Assembly (NCBI GenBank): GCA_018398585.1 | Contig: JAGTTD010000011.1 | Location: 7,067,001 to 7,131,000, forward strand | Source of the DNA: Simmondsia chinensis | Taxonomy: Eukaryota > Streptophyta > Magnoliopsida > Caryophyllales > Simmondsiaceae | Direction: 5' to 3' | DNA: 64,000 nt | Translations under genes and position numbers: made by a program | Part shown: piece by piece, positions 22,578 to 34,384 of the stretch | Position numbering within the stretch: the stretch's first letter is position 1 | How the letters are laid out: each line of letters starts with the position of its first letter | The notes under the pieces: generated by a model | The model's database searches: none | Told to the model about the DNA's origin: nothing | The model's input: the letters and a program-made list of their open reading frames with translations, nothing else

Positions 22578-23515
22578 GGCTCTGTTTGATTTTCGTTCTT
22601 AACTAGTATTTTCTATTTGAAACATCTTTCCTAATTCATGCTATGTTAAATATAATGATTAGAAAATAATATTTACTTCAAGCCAACCACTAAAAAGATG
22701 TTTGTGTATTATAATTTTTTTAGAAAATGATTTCTTTTGGTATATGCATTTTAGGAAAATTATCCTTTGAGTACCTTGACGTTTGACTATTTATCACCTA
22801 AATACCCTAAATTTTAATGCATACAATTGGTACCTTGAGATTTAACTATTTTATAATTTAGATACCTTAATTTTTAAACTTTTATTAGTTAGGTGCCTTT
22901 TGTTGAAATTTCTAAAAATGTGATTTCGACAACATATTAGTAGTCTCATTAGAATTTAATGGTTTTATGGTAGAAAAACTTACATGATGTCATCTCAGCC
23001 ATATTTGGGTAGTTTACATCAATGTATGATGAACCTTTAATCATAATGTTCCGAAAATAATGACATGACTTGTACATATCAACATAATTATGTATTATAT
23101 TTGCATTTTTATATAAAATTGGTTAGATTCTTCAAAGTATTCATCAAAATTTGACATAAAGTACATAAGTAATAAAATATTTAACTGCAAGATACCTCAT
23201 TGTATATGTTGAACTGTCATGTATAATAAATATTTAAATCTCGGGGTACCTTAGTAATATTTTCACAACCACACTAAATCCAAATAATTTCAAATATAAT
23301 GTTTCTCTACTTATATTGTCCTATGATAAGGCATAATATGATTGATGAAAGACGATTCCTTTAAAACAAACAAGGAATATGGCATGGTGAGAACATAATT
23401 TCCGTTGAAACAAACAACAGAAAACCTCAACGTGAATTACATTTTCAATGGAAATCCTTTTTCAAAGGAAAATGTTTTACTGGGGTAGTGTACTTTCCTT
23501 GAAACAAACAGAGCC
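22578..23515. mobile_element. MITE-like element with GGCTCTGTTTG termini and a nested repeat
   Basis: The left end GGCTCTGTTTGATTTTCG and right end CTTGAAACAAACAGAGCC are inverted copies. I see no clean target-site duplication. Inside, about 22750-23270, lies a second imperfect inverted repeat with GAGTACCTTGACGTTTGAC on the left and GGGGTACCTTAGTAAT on the right, so two elements are probably nested. Confidence 0.55.
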
Positions 23516-23915
23516 TTAGATATGTGAGAAATCAACAAGCAACACCCATAAATTAGGTAAAATTGAGCATTTTGGTATCTAATACGAATGCCCATGTATG
23601 ACGCCACATCAACATCGAGTGCCACATCACTCTCCGTTGCCACCTCATCTTAGAAACTGCTTACTTAATATAAATAAAGGTTAAACGATTAGGTTAGGGT
23701 ATGTGATGAGTGATTGATTATCTATCATCTCCCTCCTAATTTTCTTCTATTTCTTCTCCCTTTCCCTTACAGTTACTCTACTTGCATAGTGAGTATACTT
23801 CAATACTATATGAATCAATACTAGAGGTCTTTCCCATTTGGTTGGTTGAGTCATAACTCCCTTAAATTGATTTTGAATTGTTGATTATTGTTCTATTACT
23901 TCGAGATCTATATCA
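23516..23915 (+). repeat. spacer running into the 3' end of a gypsy 5' LTR
   Basis: The stretch ending CTATATCA at 23915 is followed at once by a tRNA-Met type PBS and a gag start, so its last part is the end of a 5' LTR. The LTR start could not be fixed and no second LTR was found. Confidence 0.45.
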
Positions 23916-23930
23916 TTTGGTATTAGAGCA
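23916..23930 (+). other. primer-binding site, tRNA-Met type
   Basis: TTTGGTATTAGAGCA, one change from TGGTATCAGAGC. Confidence 0.65.
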
Positions 23931-23981
23931 TTCGTTCCTTGGCTCGTATCACTGTTCATAAGCACACAAGAAGCTCTAGCA

Positions 23982-24420
23982 ATGGTAGATGGCACAAGAT
24001 CCCAGATTTACATGAGAGACCTTAAGGAAGCACTCCATTGAAGATGTGCTACACTTGATCGAACCATGGGGTAATGTAGAAAATAGTGAGTGGGTTATTG
24101 CTACCGATAACAATGGTCGCTTCCATCATCCATTAGTGGTCAGCACCTCTTGCTCTGGATGACTCATTCCATAGTTCCAATTTACGATAGCCATCTCTAA
24201 CACCAATCATGGGCCAACAATGAGGTAACTATTAATTTCCAACCCATCTTATAAAGATTGATTTTCGTAGATCTAAAGGATGTGATATTGTGCGTTGGTT
24301 GCATAGTGTGAGAGGAATTTTACACTTAATCACACTCCTGATGATTCCAACTTGATGTTAGCCAGTATAGCTCAAGAGGGTGAAGCCCTAGGCTAGCATG
24401 ATGCAGATGAAGAGTCCTGG
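23982..24420 (+). pseudogene. gag remnant of a chromovirus-like gypsy element
   Basis: The ATG at 23982 begins MVDGTRSQIYMRDL, like the gag start of the element at 5906 (MAEGTRAASYLRR). In shifted frames, 24240-24420 shows KIDFRRSKGCDIVRWLHSV and then an EGEALG...H motif typical of the capsid part of Ty3/gypsy gag. It ends abruptly near 24420. The TR-GAG element inserted 30 bp further on. Confidence 0.6.
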
Positions 24421-24450
24421 CCCTAAGAGGCAATATTTCCCTGGGACATT

Positions 24451-25871
24451 TGTTTGCTTTATTTTCATTGTTGTTGAGTGTGGTATGGCTGCTGTAAAAT
24501 GATAAACAAGACAAACGTGCAAAAGGGACTACAGCAACTAGGGTGTGAGCCTAATTACGAACCGTACATCTTTGATCTCAACCACCCATCGTTTTCAGAT
24601 TAAAGACTGTGATATGTTGGTGTATCTGACTTCAATTATACCGCAAGTTCTGCTTATGCTCCAATTAAGAAAATTTTTGTTTAATATTTTTGTGGATTTT
24701 TATAAACATATTGACAGAAAATAAAAAGATATGCACCTAATTCAAGTAGAAGTTGCAGTGATAAAGCAAGGCCCACATACGCCTTTTCTCGTACACTTAA
24801 AAGTCAGGAACTGGGGTGGAGAAAAATTCAAGAGCTCAGCAGTCCACTTACAAGCCCGAGTCAATTAAGCTTTTAAGCCTAACACCCTTGGCTTATAATA
24901 ACTCAAATGAGTTAAGGTATTATAAGATTAAGATGGAGCAAATCGTATTAAGGTCACTGAGTTAGGACCAAAGCAATCAACACCAAGCCTTGGCTGTCAA
25001 AGCCCTAAACAATGGCGTGAACCTAAGCTCACCTGACGTATTAAGCTTTGATGGTAGTGTTAATACCAATGCAATAAAGATCAAGCCTTGGCCATCAAAG
25101 CCTTAAATTAAAGCCTTAATTCTCAACTTGTCAAAATTAGGGAACAGATTAAAACTGGAGAGTCATACCTGAAACCCTACAAACTGTATTATTAATGAAA
25201 CAAGTACAACAAGTTCTATGTTAATCTACGCTAAGCTAAGTTATGTTACTCCTAAGGAAAAAGCGCAAGCGTACTGTAAAGAAAACTTGAAGAAGTTTTA
25301 TATTGAGTGTGTGCACTACTTTGGACTGATATAGAGTCCTTTATTTATAGAAAATAAAAAATAACAGCTACTCCTATTTCTGCGGCAACTTCACCCATGT
25401 CTCGCCATTAAGCTTCTTCTTTGCACGCGCAAATATTTGATATATGTGTTCTGGATTCAATATTGAATGAAAATCTTTGGTGCCCACGTCTGTAATATTA
25501 GCAGAAGTCCTTTCTAGAAACCCCATGTCCTCTTGGATTAAGCTTAGTACCCCAAACATCTAAGATTGCGCTCCAAGTGACCACCTTGATCCTAAAAACC
25601 ACCTGTCATGTAGCCTTCTTGGCAAACCCTTGAACTCGAGCTACTTTCACACTTCAACCATCTCGAGTCCTCGAGTATTTGATAACCTTGTCAGGATGAC
25701 CATCTCCTTAGAATACTAAGTTAGAGACGCCATTACTTCAGCACCTAAAGGCTTGAATTAGTGTGTAAACAAATGCCCTTTCTTAATTAGGAACTGCGCT
25801 CATGTGTTAAGCATGTGGAACCGTGCTCAAGATGACGTCATCCCTACCCTTTCTTAATTAGGGTGTAAACA
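24451..25871 (-). repeat. 3' LTR (left) of TR-GAG element
   Basis: 1421 bp, aligned to the right LTR with frequent substitutions (shared TATCTGACTTCAATTA and CTCGAGTCCTCGAGT). Confidence 0.85.
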
Positions 25872-26429
25872 AATGCCCCCGAGCCGTTGGTAAACTAAAA
25901 TTTACAATGGGTAAAAAGTCTGTCTGGTTTGACCTTTAACGATTACAAGGAGCCCGAGAGAACAATGTGCATCGCTTACTCTAGAGGCTCGTTTTCTGGG
26001 TCAACCCCCGGGGTTTGAGGCTCCTCCATTGGTAGGGGAAGTTCTCTTGGAAATCATTCTCTATATCAGACCATGTTAGGTTAACATGGACTTGAGGTTC
26101 TACTAAATTAATGCTAAGAGGGGAGTATTCCTCATCTTCATGAGCTGCACCCTAAGCTAAGGAATTCTTGGCAAGTTGATCTCACCAAGACTCTTGCCCA
26201 ACTCTCACCCTTCAGAGGATGAGAGGCTAGCCCATCTCTCGAGCTTCTTGTGTCTGCCCTTTGTCGGTAGTAGTAAAAGGCTTTTACTTAGTTGTTGGAT
26301 CCTCGAGAAACATTTGCTTAGTTTGCTTGCCTTTAAGGACTCTGGCCTCCTCCTAGGAGAGCCTAGTTAAGCAAGTCTCAAGCAAAGCCCTCCGCTGAGC
26401 AGTTTTCTTTTGCACCTACCTTCTCTTTT

Positions 26430-29004
26430 GAGTCATAGTAAGGTTAGATGGACTAACCTCTCTTTGTCCAAGGTGATTTCTCCTCCAAACATTACCAAAT
26501 CGGACCCCAGAAGGTTGGTGTCCTAAATGTCGTGGTGTCTGGCTGGTGTCCATGTCTAGTAGGTGGTAATTCAGATTTTTCTTTGGATGCCTAGTTCTCA
26601 TGATAGTTTGGGTCTTTGAAGCAAGACCAAGAGGAGGTCCTGCAAGTGGTGTTTTTGTCGAGAGAGATGGTTTCTTCTTCAGGTAAAGACTCAACTTCTT
26701 CATTTCTGCCACTAACTTGTGCCACAACCTCTACAAAGGTCATATGTGACACGCAGAGTTTCCTCAACACAAGTTTCTTAGAAGTGAAGACTGTCTGCCA
26801 GGGATCATTGGCAAGGATACTCATGGCTAACTCTTCTTCCTTGGAGAGAAGAATAATTCCTTCTTTTAGTTGCTTCTCTACGAACCTTTTGAACGTAACA
26901 AAACTGTGTGTTGAATGTTCAGCCGTGATGTGCCACTTGCAATCCTCTGGCAATCTCAACAAAGCTCTGCACAACCTAAGTGTCCTAGATTCTAGTAGTT
27001 TGTCAAACAAAGCATTGACCACGACCAGTCTATCTTTATCGGTATCCATCCTGCATAAAGAGCTGCCATTAGTTTGGCTGTTATGAGAATCACGAGGCTT
27101 TGCTACCTCAATTATATTGACTTGGACAGGACAAGGGAAGGGTCTTTATCAACACATATATGTTCTTCTCTTAGAAAGATTAATTTCCTTGCTTCTATGG
27201 CATTCTGAACCACATTCCTGAAGATGATGTCGTTCTTTGTTGAATGGGTTAACGAGTCAAGCCATTTACAATATAACTTCCCCTTATTAGAATTGGGGTT
27301 AGATTTTTTATGTTTTTCCCTGATCTTAAGTTTTTTATTTGCCTCAAGCCAATTAAATATTACATCGGCCCTTAAGAGGTCAAATGAGTATTTTCTGAAG
27401 TCTTGGGGGCCTTGGTGTACTCAACAACATCAATCTCATAAATAGGATCTTCATTCTCTTGGATTAGATCATATATGTAAGTCCTATACATGTTATATTT
27501 CTTCAGGCTTTCTTCTCTCAAGACAACCTCATATCTAGCGGCACATTATGCTAGCTGTAGGTGCATCGTGAAGTTAGAGCTTCCAAATTTCTTCCTAAAT
27601 TCAATATCCAAGCCACTTAAGGCTAGCTTGGCCTATTCAACTTCATGAAGAGCTACTGTGCACTTTAACCTGGCTCTCTTGAACCGGTTAATGTATTCTT
27701 CCATAGATTCGCCTGGATTTTGTCTCATTCAAGCCAAGTCAGACAAGCAAGTTCCTAATTCCATTCTCGAAAATTGGGCCTGAAATTGCTTTGCCATGTC
27801 ATCCCAACAATAGATGGAATCAGATGGTAGGCTAAAGTGCCACTGAAAAGTCATCCCAGTTAAGGAGCTGGGGAACAACCTAAGCTTGAGATACTAAATG
27901 TTAGCTACTTCCCTACAGTGGAAATTAAGCCTTACCAAGTGCTCAAGGGAAGAAACAATCCCATCCCCTGACAAGAGGGTAAACTCGGGGATTTTATATC
28001 CTCGAGGAAAATGTAACTAGGGTAAGGTTTACTGTACACAGCACTGACCATTCTAAGGCCTGGCCCATAAATCTGCTCGATGAGGGCAGCCAGTTGGTCC
28101 TAGAGGGTTAGGTTAGGCAAATGGTTATGCGCCTGCCATTTCCCTCTAAGTGGTTGAGGATCTCAAGGGGGATCTACAAGATACCCTTGAGCACCCATCA
28201 CGATTGGGTGTGGGAACGGATGTTGTTGCCGAAACCTAGGATAGCTACCTGATCAATATAGCCATGCTCTTGGTTGGCCACGAAGTATGTTCCAACAAGA
28301 CCTAGGTTATATGGCATGCCTGGGAGCACACCTATATTAGTAGGCTGTTGGTTCACCCTTGCTTGATTAGTCCCCAAGTCATGTTCTTGAGGAAGTGGGT
28401 GGTGAACTTGCCTCCCAATATAATAAGTACGGCGAGGTATAGGAAGGAGAGGCTAGTTCCCGAGAGTGGGTATCTTTCCTTACTTTCCTACTTCAAGGTC
28501 TCGAGTGGGCCTCGAGGTCACCTCTACTACCTGAGGAGGGTATGAATGGTTTTACCCCCTTATCCCAAGGAGAGGTAACACTGGCACATTGGCGTTGAGA
28601 TCCCTCGAGGCCAGAGAAAAACTCTGATTCGAAGGGCCAACAACCCCAAGGGGCACATTGTTCCCATGGCTAGGTTTCAAGTGTGTCTCTCAAGGGACTC
28701 TCTCAATGATTGTTGAATTCTTTGGTCAAGGATTTCTAAACGGCGTTTAAGCATGGCCATGAAACTCTTGCAAGAAAAGCCACCTATTTATTTACTTATC
28801 CTCCAGGATGTCATCATCACCACCGCTCTGACAACTGTGGGTATGACTTGGTTCATCCCTTTGTGTTATAGGGCTCTGTTTAACAAGATGCTCAAGCGAG
28901 GATCCAATCAAGGCTAATCCCTTTGGCTCCTCAAGCTCCAGAGTACTGGACCTCCTAGTTCTAACCATTGGTGAATGATCTAAAACTACATTATGGTAAT
29001 CCAC
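26430..29004 (-). pseudogene. gag-like ORF of TR-GAG element
   Basis: The minus-strand start near 28976 reads MVRTRRSSTLELEEPKGL. The gag core near 27740-27500 shows ESMEEYINRF.RARLKCT. Two cysteine-histidine motifs follow: YCKWLDSLTHSTKNDIIFRN near 27290-27215, and CKWHITAEHSTHS within the open frame 27049-26591. Both fit the C-x2-H...H pattern seen in Tat-type gag proteins. Numerous stops and frameshifts break the frame upstream of 27049. The product would be a particle protein acting in trans with another element's pol. Confidence 0.6.
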
Positions 29005-29045
29005 AATGGGCTAGAAACGATGAAGTTTCGTTCCAAGCCTCCCAC

Positions 29046-29063
29046 TATGGTCGCCAAAAGGCG
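29046..29063 (-). other. PBS-like sequence of TR-GAG element
   Basis: On the minus strand TTTTGGCGACCATAGTGG follows the 5' LTR end. It resembles the TGGCGACTC..CTGGGG type of PBS of Tat-type elements; the tRNA is not identified. Confidence 0.5.
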
Positions 29064-30444
29064 TGCTTACTTTATTTTTTTGTTATTTAGTGTGATGTGG
29101 TCACCATAAAATAATATTAAAAAAAAAGCATGCAAAAGGGACTCATTGCAACTAGGGAGCGAGCCTAAGTACGAGCTGAACGTCTATATCTCAACCACTC
29201 ACCATTTTTGAAGAAAAGGTTGTGATATGTTTATGTATCTGACTTCAATTACACCGCGAGTTTTCTTATGCTTTAATTAAGAAGACTTTAGTTAAGTATT
29301 TTTTAGGATTTATATATATATGTTGATAGAAAATAAAAGGATATAGACCTAACTCAAGTGGCAGTTACAGTGACGGAGCAAAGTCCACAAAGACCTTTCC
29401 TCGTATACTGAAAAGTCAGGAACTGGGGTGGAGAAAAACCCAAGAGCTCAGCAGTCTACTTACAAGCTCAAGTCAATTAGGTTTTTAAGCCTGACACCCT
29501 TGACTTATAATAACTTGAATGCGTTAAGATCTTACAAGATTAAGGTGGAGCAAACCGTATTCAAGTCACTGAGTTAAAACCAACGCAATCAAGGTCAAGC
29601 CGTGGCCGTCAAATCCATAAACAATGGCATGAAACTAAGTTCACCGACTTATTAAGCAATGACAGTAGTGTTAAGACCAATGCAATCAAGGTCAAGCCTT
29701 AGCCATCAAAGCCTTAAATTAAAGCCTTAATTCTCAACTTGTTGAAATTTGGGAACAGATTAAAACTGAAAAGCCATACCTGAACACCGAGAAACTGCAT
29801 TACCAATGAAGCAAATACAGGAAGTTCTACATTAATTTATGCTAAGCTAAGTTACACTACTCCTAAAGAAAAGGCACAAGTGTGCTATAAAAAAAACTTG
29901 AAGAAGTATTGTATTGATTGCATGTACCACTTTGGATTGACACAAAGTTCTTTTATTTATGAAAAATGAAAAATAATGGCTGCTCCTACTTCTGTGGCAA
30001 CTTCACCATGTATGGCAAGTAAGCTTCTTCATTGTGGGCGCAAATCTTCAATGAACATGTCCTAAACTCAGTATTGGTGGAAAATCCTAGGTGAAAACAA
30101 TAGTAATCTTCGCGAAAGTGCCCCCACTTCCTCTTAGATTAAGCTTAATGCCCAAGCATCTGAGATTGTACTCCAAATAACCACCTCAAGCCTAGAAACC
30201 AACTGTCTTGCAGCCTTCTTGGCGATCCCTTGAACTCGAGCTCCTTTCACCCTTCAACCATCTCGAGTCCTCGAGTGGTTGATACCCTTGTCAGGGTGAT
30301 AATCTTCTCAGGATACTAGGCTCTAGACATATTACTTCAGCACCTAAATGCTCGATTCTCCTCGAGGGAGGCCTCATATGTTAAGCATATGGCACTTTGC
30401 TCAAAACAGCATCGTCCATCCCTTTCAAAATTAGGGTGTAAACA
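29064..30444 (-). repeat. 5' LTR (right) of TR-GAG element
   Basis: 1381 bp, partner of 24451-25871. It is followed by the ACATT duplication. Confidence 0.85.
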
Positions 30445-30449
30445 ACATT

Positions 30450-33000
30450 TATTCTCGACAGATCAGGGCCTGCTTTTATTACAATCTACATAATCCTTTA
30501 ATCGAGCTTTAGGGTTAAACAAATGCCCCCCTTTTAGTCGTTGGTAATTTCAAATTTCCAATGAGTAAAAAAATCTTCATGATTTGAGCTCCAACGGCTA
30601 CAGGGAGCTCGAGAGAGCACTGTTTAAACTTTTAACTTTTCTTCATTCTTGCATGTCTATAAAATTACATTTAGGGCTTCGAAGCTTCACTTTTCGCTCT
30701 TTGCTCTCTTTCCATTGCGATTAAGCACTCTAAACACTTGCTCTCAGCTTATGATTTTTCATTCTCCATTGCTGATTTGACTTTAGCACCCTAAGATTCC
30801 TTCAAATCACTGAACATGGCTCAAAACTCTTCTGCTATTTCTGCTCCGATCCCCAAGGGTTATAGCCCTATGGGGCAGTTGACATGTCTGGTTCAATTAG
30901 ATGTTTTAATGGTTTCTAATAGGCATCGAAGCCCTATTGATCTTAGTACCATCGAGGAGGATCTTTTTGGATGTCTGAGAATGATCCCTAAATGGGTGGA
31001 ACGCTTAACTCTCATTTATGTGGAAAATGGAAGAATCTCCATATCTACGACGCCATCATATTGTCCAAGATTTCCCTTAGATATGATTATCCCATCATGA
31101 TAGCTCTCACCTATTGCTAAAACATTCGTTATAACTTTGTCCATTCTAAGGGCTTTCTAGGGATCACCTTGGAAGACATAGCGACTTCGACAGGTCTCCA
31201 GGGCGAGATGAATTTCCTCTTGATTCTTTTATTTCTAAATAGGTTGAAACCTATGCCTCTTCTTTTCTTATAACCAACTTACCCACTGGTTATGAAACTC
31301 TTGTTAAGTTCTTTGCCACAAAGGGTCACAATTATGGACGAGGTTCCTAGGAAGAAGAGGTTTTTTTCGACTTATTTTGCCTGGACAATTTCTTCTTTGC
31401 TAATTCTTCTAACACTGTGCTTAAATGTTTTAGGACAATGGGAATAAACCTAGCTTCAATACTAATCCTTTGGCTTTAGGACCATTATTTTTAGCCCAAG
31501 TATATGGGAATTAAAAATATGATGTCCAGCTACGAGGACCCTTATGGCTGTTACAACTGTGGGCCCAAGCCTATTTGCCCAAGCTTTGCCATAGAGGACC
31601 CTTTGCCTCCACAGATGACGCGGTAACCTGTTATGGAGAGCAATTTGCTCATACAGAGGTTCTTTTACCCCCAAGATAGTTCTTTGACCAATGCCTTGAA
31701 TAGCTTATGTCTCCTGAGGACCGGTCATGGTCCAATGCACTCCCTTTAAGGAGAGGAGACTTGGTCCCATTTGGTTCAGAAAACTGGACTTCCATTATGA
31801 TGTCTTTGTGGGTGTAAATGCTCAAGTTTGGCAGCCAATCCTGTGCCCCCAAAATCTCTTCTTCTACGACCAGACTCGACTTGGTGCAGATACTTACATG
31901 CCTGAGTTATTTGCCAGGCAATTTGGAATGGTCTAGGACATTGCTTTCCCAAACCTGAGGCAAGAACTTATGGTAGGCTACGAGGAACTCTGTTTAGCTC
32001 TCTTGGTATGAGGAGCTCCACGAGTCCAACTCAGAGATTAGTTCATCCTATGGGTACCTTGTTCCTTACAGACAGGTCCCACGTAGTATTTTACACCTTC
32101 CTTTGAGCTTGTAGGTCCTAGCTCGATAAGAGCTCAGCCAGTCAGAGTAAGACAAACCCTGAAGAAAGCACTACTAGGTAAACTACCATCCTCAAAGCTT
32201 TGGGACTTTCTTTAGATGGCTTAAACAAAGGCTAACCCCTATTCTTTTCTTTACAGCCTCAGCTACTCAGGAGACTTCTAGGAACACCTAGAGTTTCACT
32301 AGAATGCTTTTGGAAAAGCCTCCTCTAGAAGCTTCTACATCAGCCCGTAAAGCTGGTGGCTCGAGGAAAGAACTAGGGGAAGGGTTCCTCCTAGTCTTCC
32401 ATCCAAGGCCATTTAGGTAGCAAAAGAAGATGAAGAAGAAGTACCAATCTCACAGTTCGTGAGGAAATGAAGAGCCAAATTCTCTTAACCAGAGGTATTG
32501 GCCTTTCTTGACTAGTTTTTCCTTACTTATCTTTTGCTAAAGCTGTCTTGATTTGCCCTTATATAATTACTGGCAACGACAACTCCAATCATAATGGAAC
32601 CCCCAAATTCTCCATAGTAACATGTGCTCTTCTCAAGAAACTGAGTCTCTAGGTTCAAGTGCTGGTGAAGGGGGAGATAGGGTCAAACCAATCCTTGAGT
32701 CCCTCATATGTAAATTACCTAGGGAAGCTTCTCCTCTAGTCCCTTTGAGATAAACCTCATTTAAGCTCCATTCCTCCTTCTAGGAATGCCCTCAATTACC
32801 ATTGAAGAGATTCATGAAGGTATCACCTCTTCCTTATGGATCCCTAATGTCTAAAAACATTATTTAGTTATTATATGTAAGTATCATCTATTTCCAAAAA
32901 TTCCTTGTCAAGAAGGAAATCCAATGCCTGAGGTACCAACACCAGTCCTCTCTACTCCTCCTGCTGAACTCCTAGAGGTAAGCATTGATCATTTTTCTGA
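30450..33000 (-). mobile_element. Tat-type Ty3/gypsy relic (3' LTR end and antisense ORF region)
   Basis: Sequence up to TAAACA at 30521 resembles the end of the TR-GAG LTR, and AATGCCCCCC at 30521-30531 resembles its PPT side. After that, GTCGTTGG..AATTTCCAATG.GTAAAAA matches the corresponding interior of the TR-GAG element at 25880-25915. So this is the 3' end of a related minus-strand element. The interior carries an ORF on the opposite (+) strand, as in Tat-lineage elements. The rest of the element is missing. Confidence 0.55.
30816..32190 (+). pseudogene. antisense ORF with plant mobile domain (PMD, aminotransferase-like)
   Basis: The ATG at 30816 is preceded by a CT-rich leader with no ATG for about 60 bp, and begins MAQNSSAISAPIPKGYSP. 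PMD landmarks follow in order but in shifting frames: LEDIATSTGLQGE near 31165, LGPLFLAQVYGN near 31480, and RGPLWLLQLWAQAYLP near 31540. Stops and frameshifts follow 31100. A CTTTTCTTTACAG acceptor-like site near 32260 hints at an intron. Such domains are known in host proteins (MAIN-type) and as antisense ORFs between pol and the 3' LTR of Tat-lineage elements, which is the position here. Its role in the element is unknown. Confidence 0.65.
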
Positions 33001-33639
33001 AAATTCTACATATTAATAGAAAAACGTTAGGATATATTTGAAAAAAAAAAAAATTTTTCCATTAAGTGAGAAAAACATTTATATTAAGATATAGGAAGTG
33101 TATCAATTTTCAAATCTCATATTTCAATCTCCATCTCCATATTCTAGCTATAGAAAACAAATGAAAAACTTAGAGTAAATTATATATTACTACCCTGAGA
33201 TTTAGTATATTAACCTTTTAGTCCGGAAACATTGTTAAACATGATTTTAGTCCAAAATTAACATGCATTCAATAAAATAGTCCATATGACGATGTAAAAA
33301 TGTGTAAAACTTACTTTGTCGTTTGTTGGGAAACCTACCATCCTGTTGCCGTACCCCCAATCCCACATGCGAACTGTAATATTGTGACATTACTAATGAA
33401 GAAGAGTTGAATGATGAACCAATTTTATACCCTTCCACACTAAAGTTTAAACTATTTTATTAGATATGTGTAACTTTTAGACTTAAATATTATTTCAAAA
33501 ATTTAGTGAATTGAAAAAATTAATATATACATACGAATAACATACCAAAAAACTTAAGTCCAATATCCCGTCCATAAACTCAAATGCAATACTGTGAAAA
33601 CTCATATTTCACCCATGTACACAATGACAATGACAACAT
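33001..33639. other. AT-rich spacer
   Basis: No gene. Positions 33180-33250 (TTACTACCCTGAGATTTAGTA) resemble the ends of Mutator-like MITEs such as the nested repeat at 22750, without a visible partner end. Confidence 0.35.
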
Positions 33640-34035
33640 TGTTGTAAATATTGGATATTTTTCGAGTGCAATTTTTATGGTCGGATTTGGATATTATTGA
33701 ATATCCTAGAAAATTAGAAATTATGTATAAGACTTTTGTTTATACATATACAATATATGTATACGTACATGTCAGAAATTTGCATGTAGCTACAAGTGCC
33801 AGCCTATAAAGGAAATATTATAACTCATTTAGCTACAGGTGTAAACTAAACACAAGGAAAAGAATGACTCCTACGATTTCACTCTTCGTATATAAATAGA
33901 GCTGCAAAAGACAAGAAAAGAGTGAGAAGACAAAAAGGAAAACAGAAAGAGTGAAGAAAATTGAAATTGAAAGGCGTGAGTGATATTTGAGATATAGAAA
34001 ATTTTCTTTAGTTCATGAGTTCTTAGATAAAATAC
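33640..34035 (+). repeat. 5' LTR of copia element, first part
   Basis: It starts TGTTGTAAATATTGG and aligns with 43647-44045. It is broken by the chromovirus at the AATAC target site. A TATATAAATAGAGC promoter-like TATA box lies near 33889-33902 and is conserved as TATATAAATGGAGC in the 3' LTR. Confidence 0.85.
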
Positions 34036-34366
34036 TGTAATGATTCAAGTTGAATCTTGAATCAATACCTAGGTGAGAGATAGGAGATAGAGATTGAGAG
34101 AAGAAGAGAGTAAGAGAATAGTGAGAATTAGGGAAAGAATAGAATCTTTTCATTGAATGTCTTTCCAATACAAGAGTTAAGCTACTTATACTCTTTACAA
34201 TCAATCAAGAATATCTAACCAATCTCTAACTAACTAACTGACTTGATTACAATTTAACTAAACTTTCCCGCCAATGCTCTCGGTACACAACAGTCCAATT
34301 ACAAGTGAATTACAATGAAATCAAGACTTAACAAGTAATACAAGACAATTCACTACATTCATTACA
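34036..34366 (-). repeat. 3' LTR (left) of chromovirus 34036-39207
   Basis: 331 bp. The adjoining interior reads, on the minus strand, TTTAAGGGAGGAGTATTG, the PPT. Confidence 0.9.
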
Positions 34367-34384
34367 ATACTCCTCCCTTAAAGA

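Larger units (their letters stand above)
24451..30444 (-). mobile_element. gag-only LTR retrotransposon (TR-GAG type)
   Basis: LTRs at 24451-25871 and 29064-30444 align over their whole length, from TG(T/C)TT...CTTTATTTT to GGTGTAAACA. The perfect duplication ACATT lies at 24446-24450 and 30445-30449. The interior of 3.2 kb runs on the minus strand: a PBS-like sequence beside the right LTR, a degraded gag, and a PPT-like CTCGGGGGCATTTG beside the left LTR. No protease, RT or integrase remnant was recognised. The layout matches the non-autonomous TR-GAG elements described in plants, which must borrow pol from a partner. Confidence 0.85.

Noticed and set aside
26616..27086. 156-codon plus-strand ORF
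   Set aside because: Antisense shadow of the gag frame 27049-26591, which holds the Cys-His motif.
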